A stretch of DNA of 35,486 nucleotides from Fusobacterium perfoetens (GCF_021531475.1 NZ_JADYTX010000021.1:1-35486); one strand, 5' to 3'. Counted from the stretch's first letter, positions 1-9,097 are shown. Numbers and translations are program-made. Notes: generated by a model not told the origin, from the letters alone.

Positions 1-111
1 TCCTATGATATTAATTTTATCATAGAAAGCTATTAAAAGTTAGTATTATTTAATTTACAGAATCTTTTTCACAGGCTCATATAGAATTTAATTAATGTCA
101 AGAGAGTTTTT
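1..111. other. Non-coding tail downstream of zorD
   Basis: AT-rich stretch after the zorD stop with no ORF. It contains one perfect inverted repeat at 3-25 (8-base arms CTATGATA/TATCATAG around a 7-base loop). No T-run follows on either strand inside the window, so I do not call it a terminator. The neighbouring gene to the left is outside the window. Confidence 0.5.
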
Positions 112-3100
112 TTATTTTAATTTTTCTTGAAGTTCATTAAAAGTAACTTGGTATTTTTCTAGTAATAAACTCAAAATTTTTCTGTCAATTATTTCTATAT
201 TATTACTTTCTCTTTCTTTTAAAGAATTATAAACTTCTGAATTTGTAACAACAGCCACTTTTTTTATCTTTATATTTAATTCTTTTTCATAAATATTTTT
301 TCCAGATAAAACTTCTTCTAAAGCTGATTTGTCAATTTTATTTTTACTTTTTTTTACTTGAATAGCCATAAAATCATTTTCGCTCAATTGGATTAAACCA
401 TCAACTCCAAAGTCACCTGTTTTTTTGGTTAAAAATCCTTTTTTATTATATTTTTTTTCTAATAAAATTATCGCAGCAGCTTCTAAAAAATTCCAATCTA
501 AGATATCTAAAGTTTCGATATTGATAATTTTTTCTTGGGCGATATCTTTGTCTTTAAATTCATTAAAATCTGTTTCATCCATATCAATGGGAGCTGCTAA
601 AAAGAAATCTCTCAATAATTTTTTCTTTTTTATGATAATTTTATTTAATTTTTCTTCAGGAGAGCTAGTGTTTGTGAAATTAAATTTTTCTGATTCAATC
701 CATTCATCTACCGAATTAAATATTAATTTTCCATATGTTTCATCAGAGGAAATCAGAGGATAGTAAACAAAAACATCTTTTGTTTGTCCTAATCTATAAG
801 CTCTATCTGTTGCTTGTTCTTCTTTCGCAGGATTCCAATGTCTAGTATAATGAATTATATGATTTGCTTCTACTATATTTAATCCAACACCAGCGGCTTC
901 TGGAGATAAAATAATAATATTAAATCCTTTACTTTCTCTATAATTATCTAGTAACATTCTTCTTATTTCTGAAGAATCTTCTCCGTTTATAATATTTGGA
1001 TTAAATCCATACCATTCTTTAATAACTATAGATAATATTTTTTGCATTTTTTTATATTTGGTAAAAATAATTGCTTTTTCATTTTTTTGTTGGACTAAAT
1101 CCAAAATTTCTTTTGTGTTCTCTAGTTTTAAGCTTTCATTTATTAACTCTAAGTTACTTACATTAAGTTCATTTTTATTTTCAACAAGTTTTGGATGACT
1201 ACAAACCATTATCATTCTTTGAATTAGAGGTAAGACAGCATTTCCTTGCAATTTCATTTTATTGAACTGTTCTAATAACTCAGTTTGTTTTTTAGAGTAT
1301 TTTAAATGATGGTATATAATTATTTTTTTAGGAAAATATTTTCCTTGATGATTTAAAATATCTTTAGTTCTTCTTATGAAGTGTTCTCCTAGTTTAGATT
1401 TTAATTCATCATTTATTTCTGATAATTTATTTTCATCTTTATTTTTTGTTAAATATTTTTTCTTAAATTCTTTTAAAGAACCTAATAAACCTGGATTTGA
1501 AAAGTCAACTAAACACCATAGATCCAAAATTGAATTCTCAATAGGGGTAGCACTACAAGCAATTTTAAAATTCGCATTTTGGGTCTTTATAGCGGTTGTT
1601 ATAAGAGTATTTGGGTTTTTTATTTTTTGTGCCTCATCACAAATCATTACATCCCATTTATTTTTTCCTAGTTCAATATGATTTATTCTCAAAGTTTCAT
1701 ATGAAGTTAAAAGAATATTGGAGTTATTTATTCTTTCTTTTTTTTCTTTAGTCAGTTTTCCTTTTAATATTTCAACACTAAAAGTTTCTTTTTTAAAAAA
1801 TCTTTGAATTTCTCCTTGATTACTTTCTTTTTCGCTTTCATTAAACCAGTTTCTAATTAATGAAATCGGTACTACTATTAAAGCCTTTAAATTATTATTT
1901 TTTTCTTTTATCCAAGATAAAAAAGTTAAAATTTGAAGAGTTTTTCCTAGTCCCATATCATCTGATAATAAAACACCGTTTATGTTATTATTTTTGTGTA
2001 AATTTTGCATTATTGCTACCCCTTCTTCCTGATAAGGTAGCAATTTTATATTTTCTTTTAAATTTTTAGGTTGTATGTATTTATATTTACAGATCTGAGC
2101 ACTGTCTTTTTCTATATGTTCTAGTTCATCTATATTATCTTTTAAAAGTAGAACTTTTTTCTTTAATTTTTCTTCTGAATTTTTATTAAGTTCCTCAACT
2201 TCTTTTTCTTTGATAACTTCTTTTAAATATTCTTTATCAGTTACATTTTTTACATAAAAACCTTTGTATTCTATATATTCTTCGTTTGTTTTTTCCATTA
2301 ACTCTAATAGATTTTTTAAATCTTTTGCTTTTTTAAAATCTATAACTTCTTTACAAGAATTCTTTATTTTTAAAATTTCATTTTGTAAATCTTTTTCAGA
2401 AAGTAATAATTTTCTTTTTCCCTCTTCAGTATTAAATTCTATTAAAACTTTGTCTTTTATCTTTTTGCTTTCTTCTAATTTTTTTTCTAAATATTCCCTA
2501 TCATTTGGCTTTAATTTTATTTGTTCACCATCTATTGTATCTATATATGGTAATTCAAAAGAAAACCAATCAATGTCAACGTTATTTTGTGTTGGGTTAG
2601 TTCTATAATTTAAAAACCCTAAACCTTTTACTCTCGGTCCGTAATTATATTCTAATTCCTCTGTGTTCATTCTCTCATCTAAAAAAATAGAATTTTCTTT
2701 TTTTAAAAAATCTTTTTTAGAAATAAGGTTATTATTTTCTTTTACGACTGTTAGAGCTTCTAAAAGCTCATTGCTTAAAATTATTTGATGTTCTTTGTCA
2801 TCTATTTTTATGGTGTAGTTTTTTTTAAGTCCTGTTTTATTTTTAAATTCTTTTTTAAAAGCATCTATTATTTTTTGGTCTTGAAAGTTTTCAGAATCAG
2901 TTTTTAAAAGAGGAATAATTTCCATATTATTTAGATCTTTTTCCTCAAAATCTAGTTGTAAATTATTTATAAGATTAATTTCACCGATTTTTTCAATTTC
3001 TTTTCCTAAAATAATACTCTTTTTTGTTGCTAAGTTTTTAATTTTTTTTACTATCTTATATTGTTCTAAAGGGATTGTATTTTTAATACTATTTTCATTA

Positions 3101-3576
3101 TATTCTATTATATCTTTAACTAATTCATAATCATCTTTTTGCAGTAAAAATTTTTTTTCATCTTTTTCTCTTAAAATAATATTATTTTTTTCATATCTAT
3201 ATTTATTTTCTCCATCAATAAATAGAATATTATATTTTAAACCAGATTTATTTAAAAAATACGAGTCATTTTCTATTTTTAATATTCCGTAAAAATATTG
3301 AGGAAAACCAAAAAAATTTAAACTTTCTTCATCTAACTGGTAAATATTTTCATAGGGCAGTTTTAAATAATTTTCTTCTTTACTAATTGCAAAAACATCT
3401 GTATTTAATAAATATTCATACTCTTTTTGACTAAAATTACTTATTGAACACTTTTTATTGTTTTTAAAGATTTCTATAAGAATATAATCATCCTCATATT
3501 TTTTTTTAAACTCATATTTTATTTCTTTTGTATTTTTAAAAATTTTAGAAAAAATATTCTTTAACGCCATGTCCAT
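112..3576 (-). CDS. zorD: ZorD: SNF2-family helicase with C-terminal Mrr-like nuclease (Zorya type I)
   Basis: Effector of the Zorya type I anti-phage system, acting in the cytoplasm on phage DNA. The protein is 1154 aa. The first ~500 residues are lysine/glutamate rich and I recognise no domain there. A SNF2 helicase core follows: Walker A DDMGLGKT (K545), Walker B box DEAQ (D647-E648), SATPIEN, and motif VI near ATDRAYRLGQ. The last ~120 residues look like an Mrr-type PD-(D/E)xK nuclease: GDFGVDG with D1059, then AIQVKK with Q1073 and K1075, i.e. the Qxk variant of the motif. It is the last gene of zorABCD and overlaps zorC by 16 bases if the first ATG is used. A second ATG two codons later (3570) has better spacing (9 bases) from GGGAG, so the exact start is uncertain. 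Helicase plus nuclease with zorABC makes the assignment firm; substrate details are inferred from the family. Confidence 0.93.
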   Translation of the reverse strand: MDMALKNIFSKIFKNTKEIKYEFKKKYEDDYILIEIFKNNKKCSISNFSQKEYEYLLNTDVFAISKEENYLKLPYENIYQLDEESLNFFGFPQYFYGILKIENDSYFLNKSGLKYNILFIDGENKYRYEKNNIILREKDEKKFLLQKDDYELVKDIIEYNENSIKNTIPLEQYKIVKKIKNLATKKSIILGKEIEKIGEINLINNLQLDFEEKDLNNMEIIPLLKTDSENFQDQKIIDAFKKEFKNKTGLKKNYTIKIDDKEHQIILSNELLEALTVVKENNNLISKKDFLKKENSIFLDERMNTEELEYNYGPRVKGLGFLNYRTNPTQNNVDIDWFSFELPYIDTIDGEQIKLKPNDREYLEKKLEESKKIKDKVLIEFNTEEGKRKLLLSEKDLQNEILKIKNSCKEVIDFKKAKDLKNLLELMEKTNEEYIEYKGFYVKNVTDKEYLKEVIKEKEVEELNKNSEEKLKKKVLLLKDNIDELEHIEKDSAQICKYKYIQPKNLKENIKLLPYQEEGVAIMQNLHKNNNINGVLLSDDMGLGKTLQILTFLSWIKEKNNNLKALIVVPISLIRNWFNESEKESNQGEIQRFFKKETFSVEILKGKLTKEKKERINNSNILLTSYETLRINHIELGKNKWDVMICDEAQKIKNPNTLITTAIKTQNANFKIACSATPIENSILDLWCLVDFSNPGLLGSLKEFKKKYLTKNKDENKLSEINDELKSKLGEHFIRRTKDILNHQGKYFPKKIIIYHHLKYSKKQTELLEQFNKMKLQGNAVLPLIQRMIMVCSHPKLVENKNELNVSNLELINESLKLENTKEILDLVQQKNEKAIIFTKYKKMQKILSIVIKEWYGFNPNIINGEDSSEIRRMLLDNYRESKGFNIIILSPEAAGVGLNIVEANHIIHYTRHWNPAKEEQATDRAYRLGQTKDVFVYYPLISSDETYGKLIFNSVDEWIESEKFNFTNTSSPEEKLNKIIIKKKKLLRDFFLAAPIDMDETDFNEFKDKDIAQEKIINIETLDILDWNFLEAAAIILLEKKYNKKGFLTKKTGDFGVDGLIQLSENDFMAIQVKKSKNKIDKSALEEVLSGKNIYEKELNIKIKKVAVVTNSEVYNSLKERESNNIEIIDRKILSLLLEKYQVTFNELQEKLK

Positions 3577-4835
3577 ATTCTCCCTTCTGCCCTATATCCT
3601 AATTCTGACAACCTATATTTAAAAACTGTTTGCCAATTTGAAGAATGATTCCATCCGTTACTTATATTGAATTGTTTTAATGGAATTGCGTTTTTCCAAT
3701 TTTTTAACCTTTCTTTTACAATTATAATAGAATTATTATTATACCAACTTCTTATTATTAGTGAATTTACATTTTTTTTAGGATAAACATAAGTTGCATT
3801 TCCTTTTTTTCCAAATTCGATAACAGTATGATTTTCAAATTCCATTACTATAGCTTGAGCTAACTTTTCATAATAATCTATATTTTTTAAACAATATGCA
3901 TAACTTTTCCAAAAAATGGCTCTTTCAGGATCTTTAATTTCTTTGCCAAAAAATTCGTCCAATTTTTCTTGGAAAAACCACTTAGAAAAAATATTTTTTT
4001 CATTTTCATTAAAAAATAGCCAGGAATTATTTTTTTTCTGAATATCTCCGACTACATCTAATATTTCATAAAACCACATATTCGTATTTTCGTTGAAGTT
4101 TCCATGTTTGAAATAGGCATTTAGTATTTTTTTGTATAGTTCTATTTTATCCGAGTAATTTGTTATTTTTCTTTTAAAATTTTCTTTTATAACTTCATTT
4201 GTTTTTTTACTCTTCTTTATAACAATTATTTCTATATAATTTCTTATAATATTTTCAATAATATCATAAAATAATTCAGATTTTTTATCGATATAATATT
4301 CTAATTCATATTCTAATAAGTTAGAAAGATATTTATCCATATCTTTTAAAAATTTTCCACTTAAAAATGAAACAACCTTTTCATTATTTTGTTTCATTTC
4401 TAAAAATAATTTTGTCTTTTTAGAATAAGTTACATCTTTTAATTTATTAATTTTATCAGATATAGAAAAAATTATATTTTGAATTTCAGAGCTTTTATAA
4501 AATATTATAACAGAATCATAAAAAATGTCTAAATTAAAGAAGTCATTTTTAATAGATTCATTTTCTAATGTGTATTCTAATCTTTTTAAAAACTCCTCTA
4601 TACTTAGACTATATTTTTCTTTCAAAATAATTTTTACTTGTCCAATATTATAAAAAATTTTTAAAATATCATTCGTTTTTATTAGAGATTTGTTTAGTAA
4701 ATTTTCTATTATATATCTTAATTCAAAATCACTTATTTTAGATTTTTTTTCTCCCCATTCTAATTCGATATTTTCTACAGTTTTTTTAAGTTCTTTACAT
4801 TTATAAATATCAAGATTTAATTTTATTAACTTCAT
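3561..4835 (-). CDS. zorC: ZorC: EH-signature domain protein of Zorya type I
   Basis: Third gene of the Zorya cassette, 424 aa, soluble, no membrane segment or signal peptide. The N-terminal ~300 residues are helical and lysine/isoleucine rich with no motif I recognise. The conserved part appears to be the C-terminal ~100 residues: FENHTVIEFGKKGNATYVYP (H336, E340), then NGWNHSSNWQ (H397) and a final aromatic/basic tail ending in IWTWR. This fits the EH-signature domain that defines ZorC in type I systems. ZorC is thought to work with ZorD in recognising or processing invading DNA; its biochemical activity is not clear from sequence. The start overlaps the end of zorB by 26 bases and has no strong Shine-Dalgarno, so translation is probably coupled to zorB. 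The call rests mainly on position between a clear ZorB and a clear ZorD, supported by the C-terminal motif. Confidence 0.85.
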   Translation of the reverse strand: MKLIKLNLDIYKCKELKKTVENIELEWGEKKSKISDFELRYIIENLLNKSLIKTNDILKIFYNIGQVKIILKEKYSLSIEEFLKRLEYTLENESIKNDFFNLDIFYDSVIIFYKSSEIQNIIFSISDKINKLKDVTYSKKTKLFLEMKQNNEKVVSFLSGKFLKDMDKYLSNLLEYELEYYIDKKSELFYDIIENIIRNYIEIIVIKKSKKTNEVIKENFKRKITNYSDKIELYKKILNAYFKHGNFNENTNMWFYEILDVVGDIQKKNNSWLFFNENEKNIFSKWFFQEKLDEFFGKEIKDPERAIFWKSYAYCLKNIDYYEKLAQAIVMEFENHTVIEFGKKGNATYVYPKKNVNSLIIRSWYNNNSIIIVKERLKNWKNAIPLKQFNISNGWNHSSNWQTVFKYRLSELGYRAEGRIWTWR

Positions 4836-5592
4836 AAGATTTTACACCATTTTTTAAAATATTTCTAATTTCCTCATTAGCTTTTTCGTCATCTAATCTA
4901 AACTGAAATTCTACTCTTCTACTTTTACTTCTATTGATGCTTCCGTTAGAATTTTTTATTGGTAAAACCTCACTTCTACCATTAGCTGTAATTATTTTTT
5001 TTAATTCTTCTTTCCATTTAAATTCCGGCATTTCATCACTGTATATAAATTTAACAACATTTGAAGCACGCTTTTGAGATAAATCTAAATTATATAAATA
5101 TGTTCCTATATCATCAGTATGTCCTTCTATTACTATTTGAGTAACATATTTTCTTATATTTCTATCTCCTAAAAAAACTTCAACATATCTTGGAATAAAT
5201 TCTTTTAAAAACTCTTTTCCTTCTGGTTTTAATTCAGCACTTCCTAGATTAAAAAGAATTTTATCATCTAACTTTATATTTCCAGTTTTATTATCTATAT
5301 CTATTTTTAAATTTTCATTTTTAAATTTTTCTATAATAAGAGTTATTATAGTTTGTTTTATTCCAAGTACTTTTTCCAAACTATCACTTTTGTATTTTAA
5401 TTCTTGAACTTTTTTTTCTAAATTTCCCAAATTATTTATAAGCTCTTCTTTTTCTGCTAATTTTTTATTTACATTTAAAATTTGTAGAATAAATAAAAAT
5501 ATAAATATTATTAATGTTCCTGACATTAAATCTCCAATAGAGAGCCAGTAATTAAATTTTTCTTCATCATTTTCTCTATATTTATATTTCAT
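4810..5592 (-). CDS. zorB: ZorB: MotB/OmpA-like stator subunit of Zorya
   Basis: Inner-membrane, peptidoglycan-anchored partner of ZorA, 260 aa. A short cytoplasmic N-terminus leads into one membrane helix (about 15-41, from YWLSIGDLMSG). It carries D21 at the position of the proton-accepting aspartate of MotB-type stators. A coiled-coil linker (about 43-80) follows, then an OmpA-like peptidoglycan-binding domain with EGHTDD (156-161), LSQKRA (171-176), GRSE (205-208) and NRSKSRRVEF (220-229). The start codon lies 3 bases after the zorA stop, so the two are translated together. ZorA5-ZorB2 proton-driven motors are established for the family; that this copy is active is inferred from the intact aspartate and OmpA motifs. 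Confidence 0.95.
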   Translation of the reverse strand: MKYKYRENDEEKFNYWLSIGDLMSGTLIIFIFLFILQILNVNKKLAEKEELINNLGNLEKKVQELKYKSDSLEKVLGIKQTIITLIIEKFKNENLKIDIDNKTGNIKLDDKILFNLGSAELKPEGKEFLKEFIPRYVEVFLGDRNIRKYVTQIVIEGHTDDIGTYLYNLDLSQKRASNVVKFIYSDEMPEFKWKEELKKIITANGRSEVLPIKNSNGSINRSKSRRVEFQFRLDDEKANEEIRNILKNGVKSYEVNKIKS

Positions 5593-5595
5593 TTA

Positions 5596-7812
5596 TTATT
5601 TTTCCTCTCTTTCTTTTGAGATAGTGTTTTCTTTTAGTGCTTCTAATTTCTTATCAAAAGTTTCTATTTTTTCTTCTATTAATTTATTTTCTATTTTTAA
5701 AATATCAACTTGATTTTCAGTCATTTCTTTTGTTTCTATTATAACTTCTGAAAATTTAATTATCTTTTCATCAAAAGTTTGTAATGCTGAATTAAAACTT
5801 CCTATGGCAATAGAAAGATTTTTATCGTAATCTGTAAATAAATCTACTAATCCATTTTTAATTTCTTTTGTATAATCTACAGTTTGATTTTTTATGAAAA
5901 TATTATATTCATCAGAGCTTTGTTTTAATATACTTCTTAATTCAATAGATGTTTCTTTTAAATTTTCTTTATATTTTTCTAAGCTTTCTGATAATTTTTC
6001 TTGATATTGATCTAAATTCGTAGATAACTTTTCATTAATTCCTTTAAATGTCTCTTCATAATTAGACCATAATTCTTGAACTTCTTTTTCTGCGTAGAAT
6101 AACTCTTTTGAATTTTCTAAAAGGGTTGTAGCTACATTCATAACATTTTTATTTTCTTCTAAAATTTTTACATTATTGTTTTGAACAGATACTAATTCAT
6201 CTAACATTTCAGTTAATTGATTGCTTGTTTCAACATATTTTGTGCTTACTTTATCAACTTCTATTATTACTTTTTTAAAATCACTGTTAATTTTTTCTAT
6301 TGTTTCAGCAAAATTTTCTTTTAACTCTGAAGTTTCTTTAAGAATATCTAAATAGGATATTTTTAACTCTGAAAGTTTTTCTATCGAAATAGTTATTTCT
6401 TCTTTAAATTCTTTCATTTTTAAAGAATTATCAGAAAAAATTACAGATATTTGTCCTAAAGAATCGTTTATGTTTGCAATTAGTTCTTCATTAAAAATTT
6501 TTTCTAAAGATTGAGAAAGTTCAGTTTTAAAATTAGTGCCAACACTATTTGAAAAGTCTGAAATATTTGTACTTATCTCTTTAGCCATGGTTTCTATTTG
6601 ATTAGCTATTTTAGTTCCTACATTAGAGGAATAATCAGAAATATTTTTATTTAAATTTTCTGACATAATATTTATTTGACCTGATAATTCCTTTGCCATA
6701 TCATTATTAGACTCTTTTATATCGTTTAAAGATTTTATAATTATATCTATCGAATCTTCTTTTATGCTTTTTTTTGTCAAAGAATTTATCTTTCTTCTAA
6801 TTATAGTTATTGTTTTTTCTATATCATTAAAATGAATATTTATAAAGTTAGAAAGTACTAATGAATAACTTAGTCCAAATAAACTTGTATAAAAAGCTGT
6901 TTTTACTCCACTTAATAAACTTCCCACTCCTACTTCTATAGATTCCACATTACTTAAATCTAATTGAGATAATCCTGATGTTAAGCCATAAAATGTTCCT
7001 AACATTCCAAGTCCTACTAAAAATTGTGGCATATAATTAAATACTTTATAACTTATTTGTTGTTTATATATTACATCAAAATTAAAAAAATTATCTGAAT
7101 CTATGGTTTCGTATTTTTTTCCATCTTTAGTATAAAGTGTTTCTATATAGTTTCTCCATTCTTTTTTTATTATAGAATTATTTGGAAGTCCTTCGATTTT
7201 TTCATTTAGTTCACCATAATCTTCTGTATTTTCAAGAGTATCTCTAAAATTTTTTAAATTATTTATTTTCTTCTTATCTTTTATTAGTCTAATAAATATA
7301 CTTCCCCAAAATATTGATGACATTATTAAAAAGAATAATTCATTAGCAGACACTATATTTTTTTTATAAATAATTCCATTATATTCTTCTTTTAAGATAT
7401 TATCCTTTAAAAGTTCTTGATAGTCGCTTTCAAAGTAATTTTCTAAATATATTTTTTTTAAAAGATTTATATTTAGCTTTCTATTTAAGTAAATAATCTT
7501 AATTATATTTTTTTCTACTTCATTTAAAGAAGAAATATTTAATTCTTTATTAACAATTATATCATTTGAAGAGATCTCTATTTTTTTAGAATTGTTTAAC
7601 TTTTCTAAAGATTTATCAAATGATATTTTTTGTAAATATTCTTTTTTTAGTTGTTTTTTAGATTCATTATTAGAAACTAAAGATACTATTTTTTGCTTGT
7701 TAAAATTTCTTAGTTTTATTCCCCCGAAGCAAGTTAAAGAAATTCCAATAGTGATTATAAAAAAATAAATCAACTTAGTTCCATTATTTTTCAATATTTT
7801 TAGTTCTTTCAT
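5596..7812 (-). CDS. zorA: ZorA: MotA-like proton-channel subunit with long cytoplasmic coiled-coil tail
   Basis: Membrane motor subunit of Zorya, 738 aa. Four predicted membrane helices lie near 14-32, 157-177, 262-284 (MPQFLVGLGMLGTFYGL, the MotA/ExbB-like segment) and 298-325 (VGSLLSGVKTAFYTSLFGL). From ~330 to the end the protein is a long heptad-rich tail, as expected for the tail ZorA projects into the cytoplasm. The tail holds an imperfect repeat, NISDYSSNVGT (390-400) and NISDFSNSVGT (416-426), 26 residues apart. Unusual for a MotA-like protein is the ~125-residue segment between helices 1 and 2. Part of it (about 95-152) reads like a compact helix-helix-helix-hairpin unit. The start is set by AAAGGGG upstream of the ATG. 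It is the first zor gene, 34 bases after mnmH. Confidence 0.93.
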   Translation of the reverse strand: MKELKILKNNGTKLIYFFIITIGISLTCFGGIKLRNFNKQKIVSLVSNNESKKQLKKEYLQKISFDKSLEKLNNSKKIEISSNDIIVNKELNISSLNEVEKNIIKIIYLNRKLNINLLKKIYLENYFESDYQELLKDNILKEEYNGIIYKKNIVSANELFFLIMSSIFWGSIFIRLIKDKKKINNLKNFRDTLENTEDYGELNEKIEGLPNNSIIKKEWRNYIETLYTKDGKKYETIDSDNFFNFDVIYKQQISYKVFNYMPQFLVGLGMLGTFYGLTSGLSQLDLSNVESIEVGVGSLLSGVKTAFYTSLFGLSYSLVLSNFINIHFNDIEKTITIIRRKINSLTKKSIKEDSIDIIIKSLNDIKESNNDMAKELSGQINIMSENLNKNISDYSSNVGTKIANQIETMAKEISTNISDFSNSVGTNFKTELSQSLEKIFNEELIANINDSLGQISVIFSDNSLKMKEFKEEITISIEKLSELKISYLDILKETSELKENFAETIEKINSDFKKVIIEVDKVSTKYVETSNQLTEMLDELVSVQNNNVKILEENKNVMNVATTLLENSKELFYAEKEVQELWSNYEETFKGINEKLSTNLDQYQEKLSESLEKYKENLKETSIELRSILKQSSDEYNIFIKNQTVDYTKEIKNGLVDLFTDYDKNLSIAIGSFNSALQTFDEKIIKFSEVIIETKEMTENQVDILKIENKLIEEKIETFDKKLEALKENTISKEREEK

Positions 7813-7846
7813 TATATTTTTCCCCTTTATTTACTAAATAACTTTT

Positions 7847-8878
7847 TTATTCTTCAAATTCTTTTTCTTTTAAAAACTCTATGATTTTGTCAACAGCCTC
7901 ATCAATATTTTCATAATGAATATTTAAGTCATATTGATGTTTTCCAATACCGATATCGTAAAGAGGGTCGTAATATTCTTTCATTAGAACCTCACTAAGT
8001 TCAGCGATTTTTCCCTCCATAAGCATCGCATGATATCTTTTATATCTTTCTTTACTTATATATCTAGCTACTTTTAAAAGACATTCTTCTAAACTTTCAA
8101 TAGAGGCATTAGAATAATCTTCCATTATTATTTTTACTCTATTTTCCATAGTTGTACTTACAAAAATATGAAGTCCATTAATAATAGAGTCATAAATACA
8201 TTCAGGAACATAAATATCTCCTATTCTTTTACTTTCGCTTTCAACTAAGAAATATTTTTTTTCATTTTTTATAACAGCATCAAAAATTTCTCCATCAAAT
8301 CTTTTTTGGCTTTGTTTTCTCTCTTCACATAAAGCTCCAAAGAAAGATCCTTTGTGGTCAGCCATTTTTTCAAGATTAAGAACAGAGTATCCTTTTTCTT
8401 GTAATTTTTCAAGAATTTTGGTTTTTCCCTCTCCTGTTCTTCCGTGGATAACAATATATTTTATATCTTTATTTCTCTCTTCAATAGTGTTTAAAATAAA
8501 TTGTCTATATGCTTTATATCCACCTTGAAGTTTAAAAGTTTTATATCCAAGACTATTAAAAAGCACCTCTAAAGTCGTACTTCTCATACCACCTCTAGCA
8601 CAATAAAATACAAGTTTATCATATTGTTTTGAAAGCTCATTAATTTCTTTGAATATTATAGGCAATCTTTTTGAAATTTTTTCAATTCCAATTTCCTTGG
8701 CTTTTTCTTTGGAAACTCTTACATAGGCAGTACCAACTTCAGCTCTCTCGTCATCAAGAAGAGATGGAATATTGATAGCTCCAGGGATTGGTTCTTCTTT
8801 AAATTCTTTAGGACTTCTAACATCTATTAAAATATAGTTTTTTAATTTTAAAATATCTTCAAAATGGATCTCTCTCAT
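7847..8878 (-). CDS. mnmH: tRNA 2-selenouridine synthase (MnmH/SelU)
   Basis: Replaces sulfur by selenium in 2-thiouridine at the wobble position of certain tRNAs, using selenophosphate, via a geranylated intermediate in characterised homologues. The protein is 343 aa. It has an N-terminal rhodanese domain with FYCARGGMRS, whose C93 is the expected active-site cysteine. A P-loop domain follows with GRTGEGKT (146-153). Both halves and the length fit the family. Its presence implies that the organism makes selenophosphate (selD elsewhere). A good promoter lies at 8908-8936 and the ribosome site is GGTGAGG. The Zorya genes follow in the same direction after 34 bases, so mnmH probably heads a longer transcript. 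Confidence 0.95.
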   Translation of the reverse strand: MREIHFEDILKLKNYILIDVRSPKEFKEEPIPGAINIPSLLDDERAEVGTAYVRVSKEKAKEIGIEKISKRLPIIFKEINELSKQYDKLVFYCARGGMRSTTLEVLFNSLGYKTFKLQGGYKAYRQFILNTIEERNKDIKYIVIHGRTGEGKTKILEKLQEKGYSVLNLEKMADHKGSFFGALCEERKQSQKRFDGEIFDAVIKNEKKYFLVESESKRIGDIYVPECIYDSIINGLHIFVSTTMENRVKIIMEDYSNASIESLEECLLKVARYISKERYKRYHAMLMEGKIAELSEVLMKEYYDPLYDIGIGKHQYDLNIHYENIDEAVDKIIEFLKEKEFEE

Positions 8879-8907
8879 ATATACCTCACCTTTCTGATTT
8901 ATATTTT

Positions 8908-8936
8908 ATTATAAACCAAAATCTAAAGAATATCAA
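8908..8936 (-). promoter_or_regulatory. Sigma70-type promoter of mnmH (and probably zorABCD)
   Basis: Read on the minus strand: TTGATA (8931-8936), a 17-base spacer, TATAAT (8908-8913). This is near consensus and about 30 bases upstream of the mnmH start. It is the strongest promoter I can find ahead of the Zorya genes. Confidence 0.75.
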
Positions 8937-8956
8937 ATAAATAATGAAAATAACTA

Positions 8957-8985
8957 TTGCCAAAGTCTATTTTATGGGGTACAAT
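8957..8985 (+). promoter_or_regulatory. Distal candidate promoter of pckA
   Basis: TTGCCA (8957-8962), 17-base spacer, TACAAT (8980-8985): each box is one base from consensus. A start near 8992 would give pckA a leader of about 190 bases. Confidence 0.5.
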
Positions 8986-9081
8986 GTAGAGTGGACTAAA
9001 AATATACCACGACCAATAATTATTTTTTATGCAAAGTATATAAAAAATAAATAAAAAATATTAGAACAAAATTTAGAAATT

Positions 9082-9090
9082 TGCTATAAT
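9082..9090 (+). promoter_or_regulatory. Proximal extended -10 promoter of pckA
   Basis: TGCTATAAT is a perfect extended -10 element; the -35 region is poor (TTAGAA, 18 bases upstream). The predicted start falls near 9097, at the edge of the palindrome at 9098-9125. Confidence 0.6.
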
Positions 9091-9097
9091 AAATTTG

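Noticed and set aside
3-25. Inverted repeat after zorD considered as a terminator
   Set aside because: No T-run on either strand; in sequence this AT-rich an 8-base hairpin is not strong evidence.
425-763. Plus-strand ORF of 112 codons inside zorD
   Set aside because: Antisense shadow of a clear helicase-nuclease coding region; no ribosome site and a low-complexity product.
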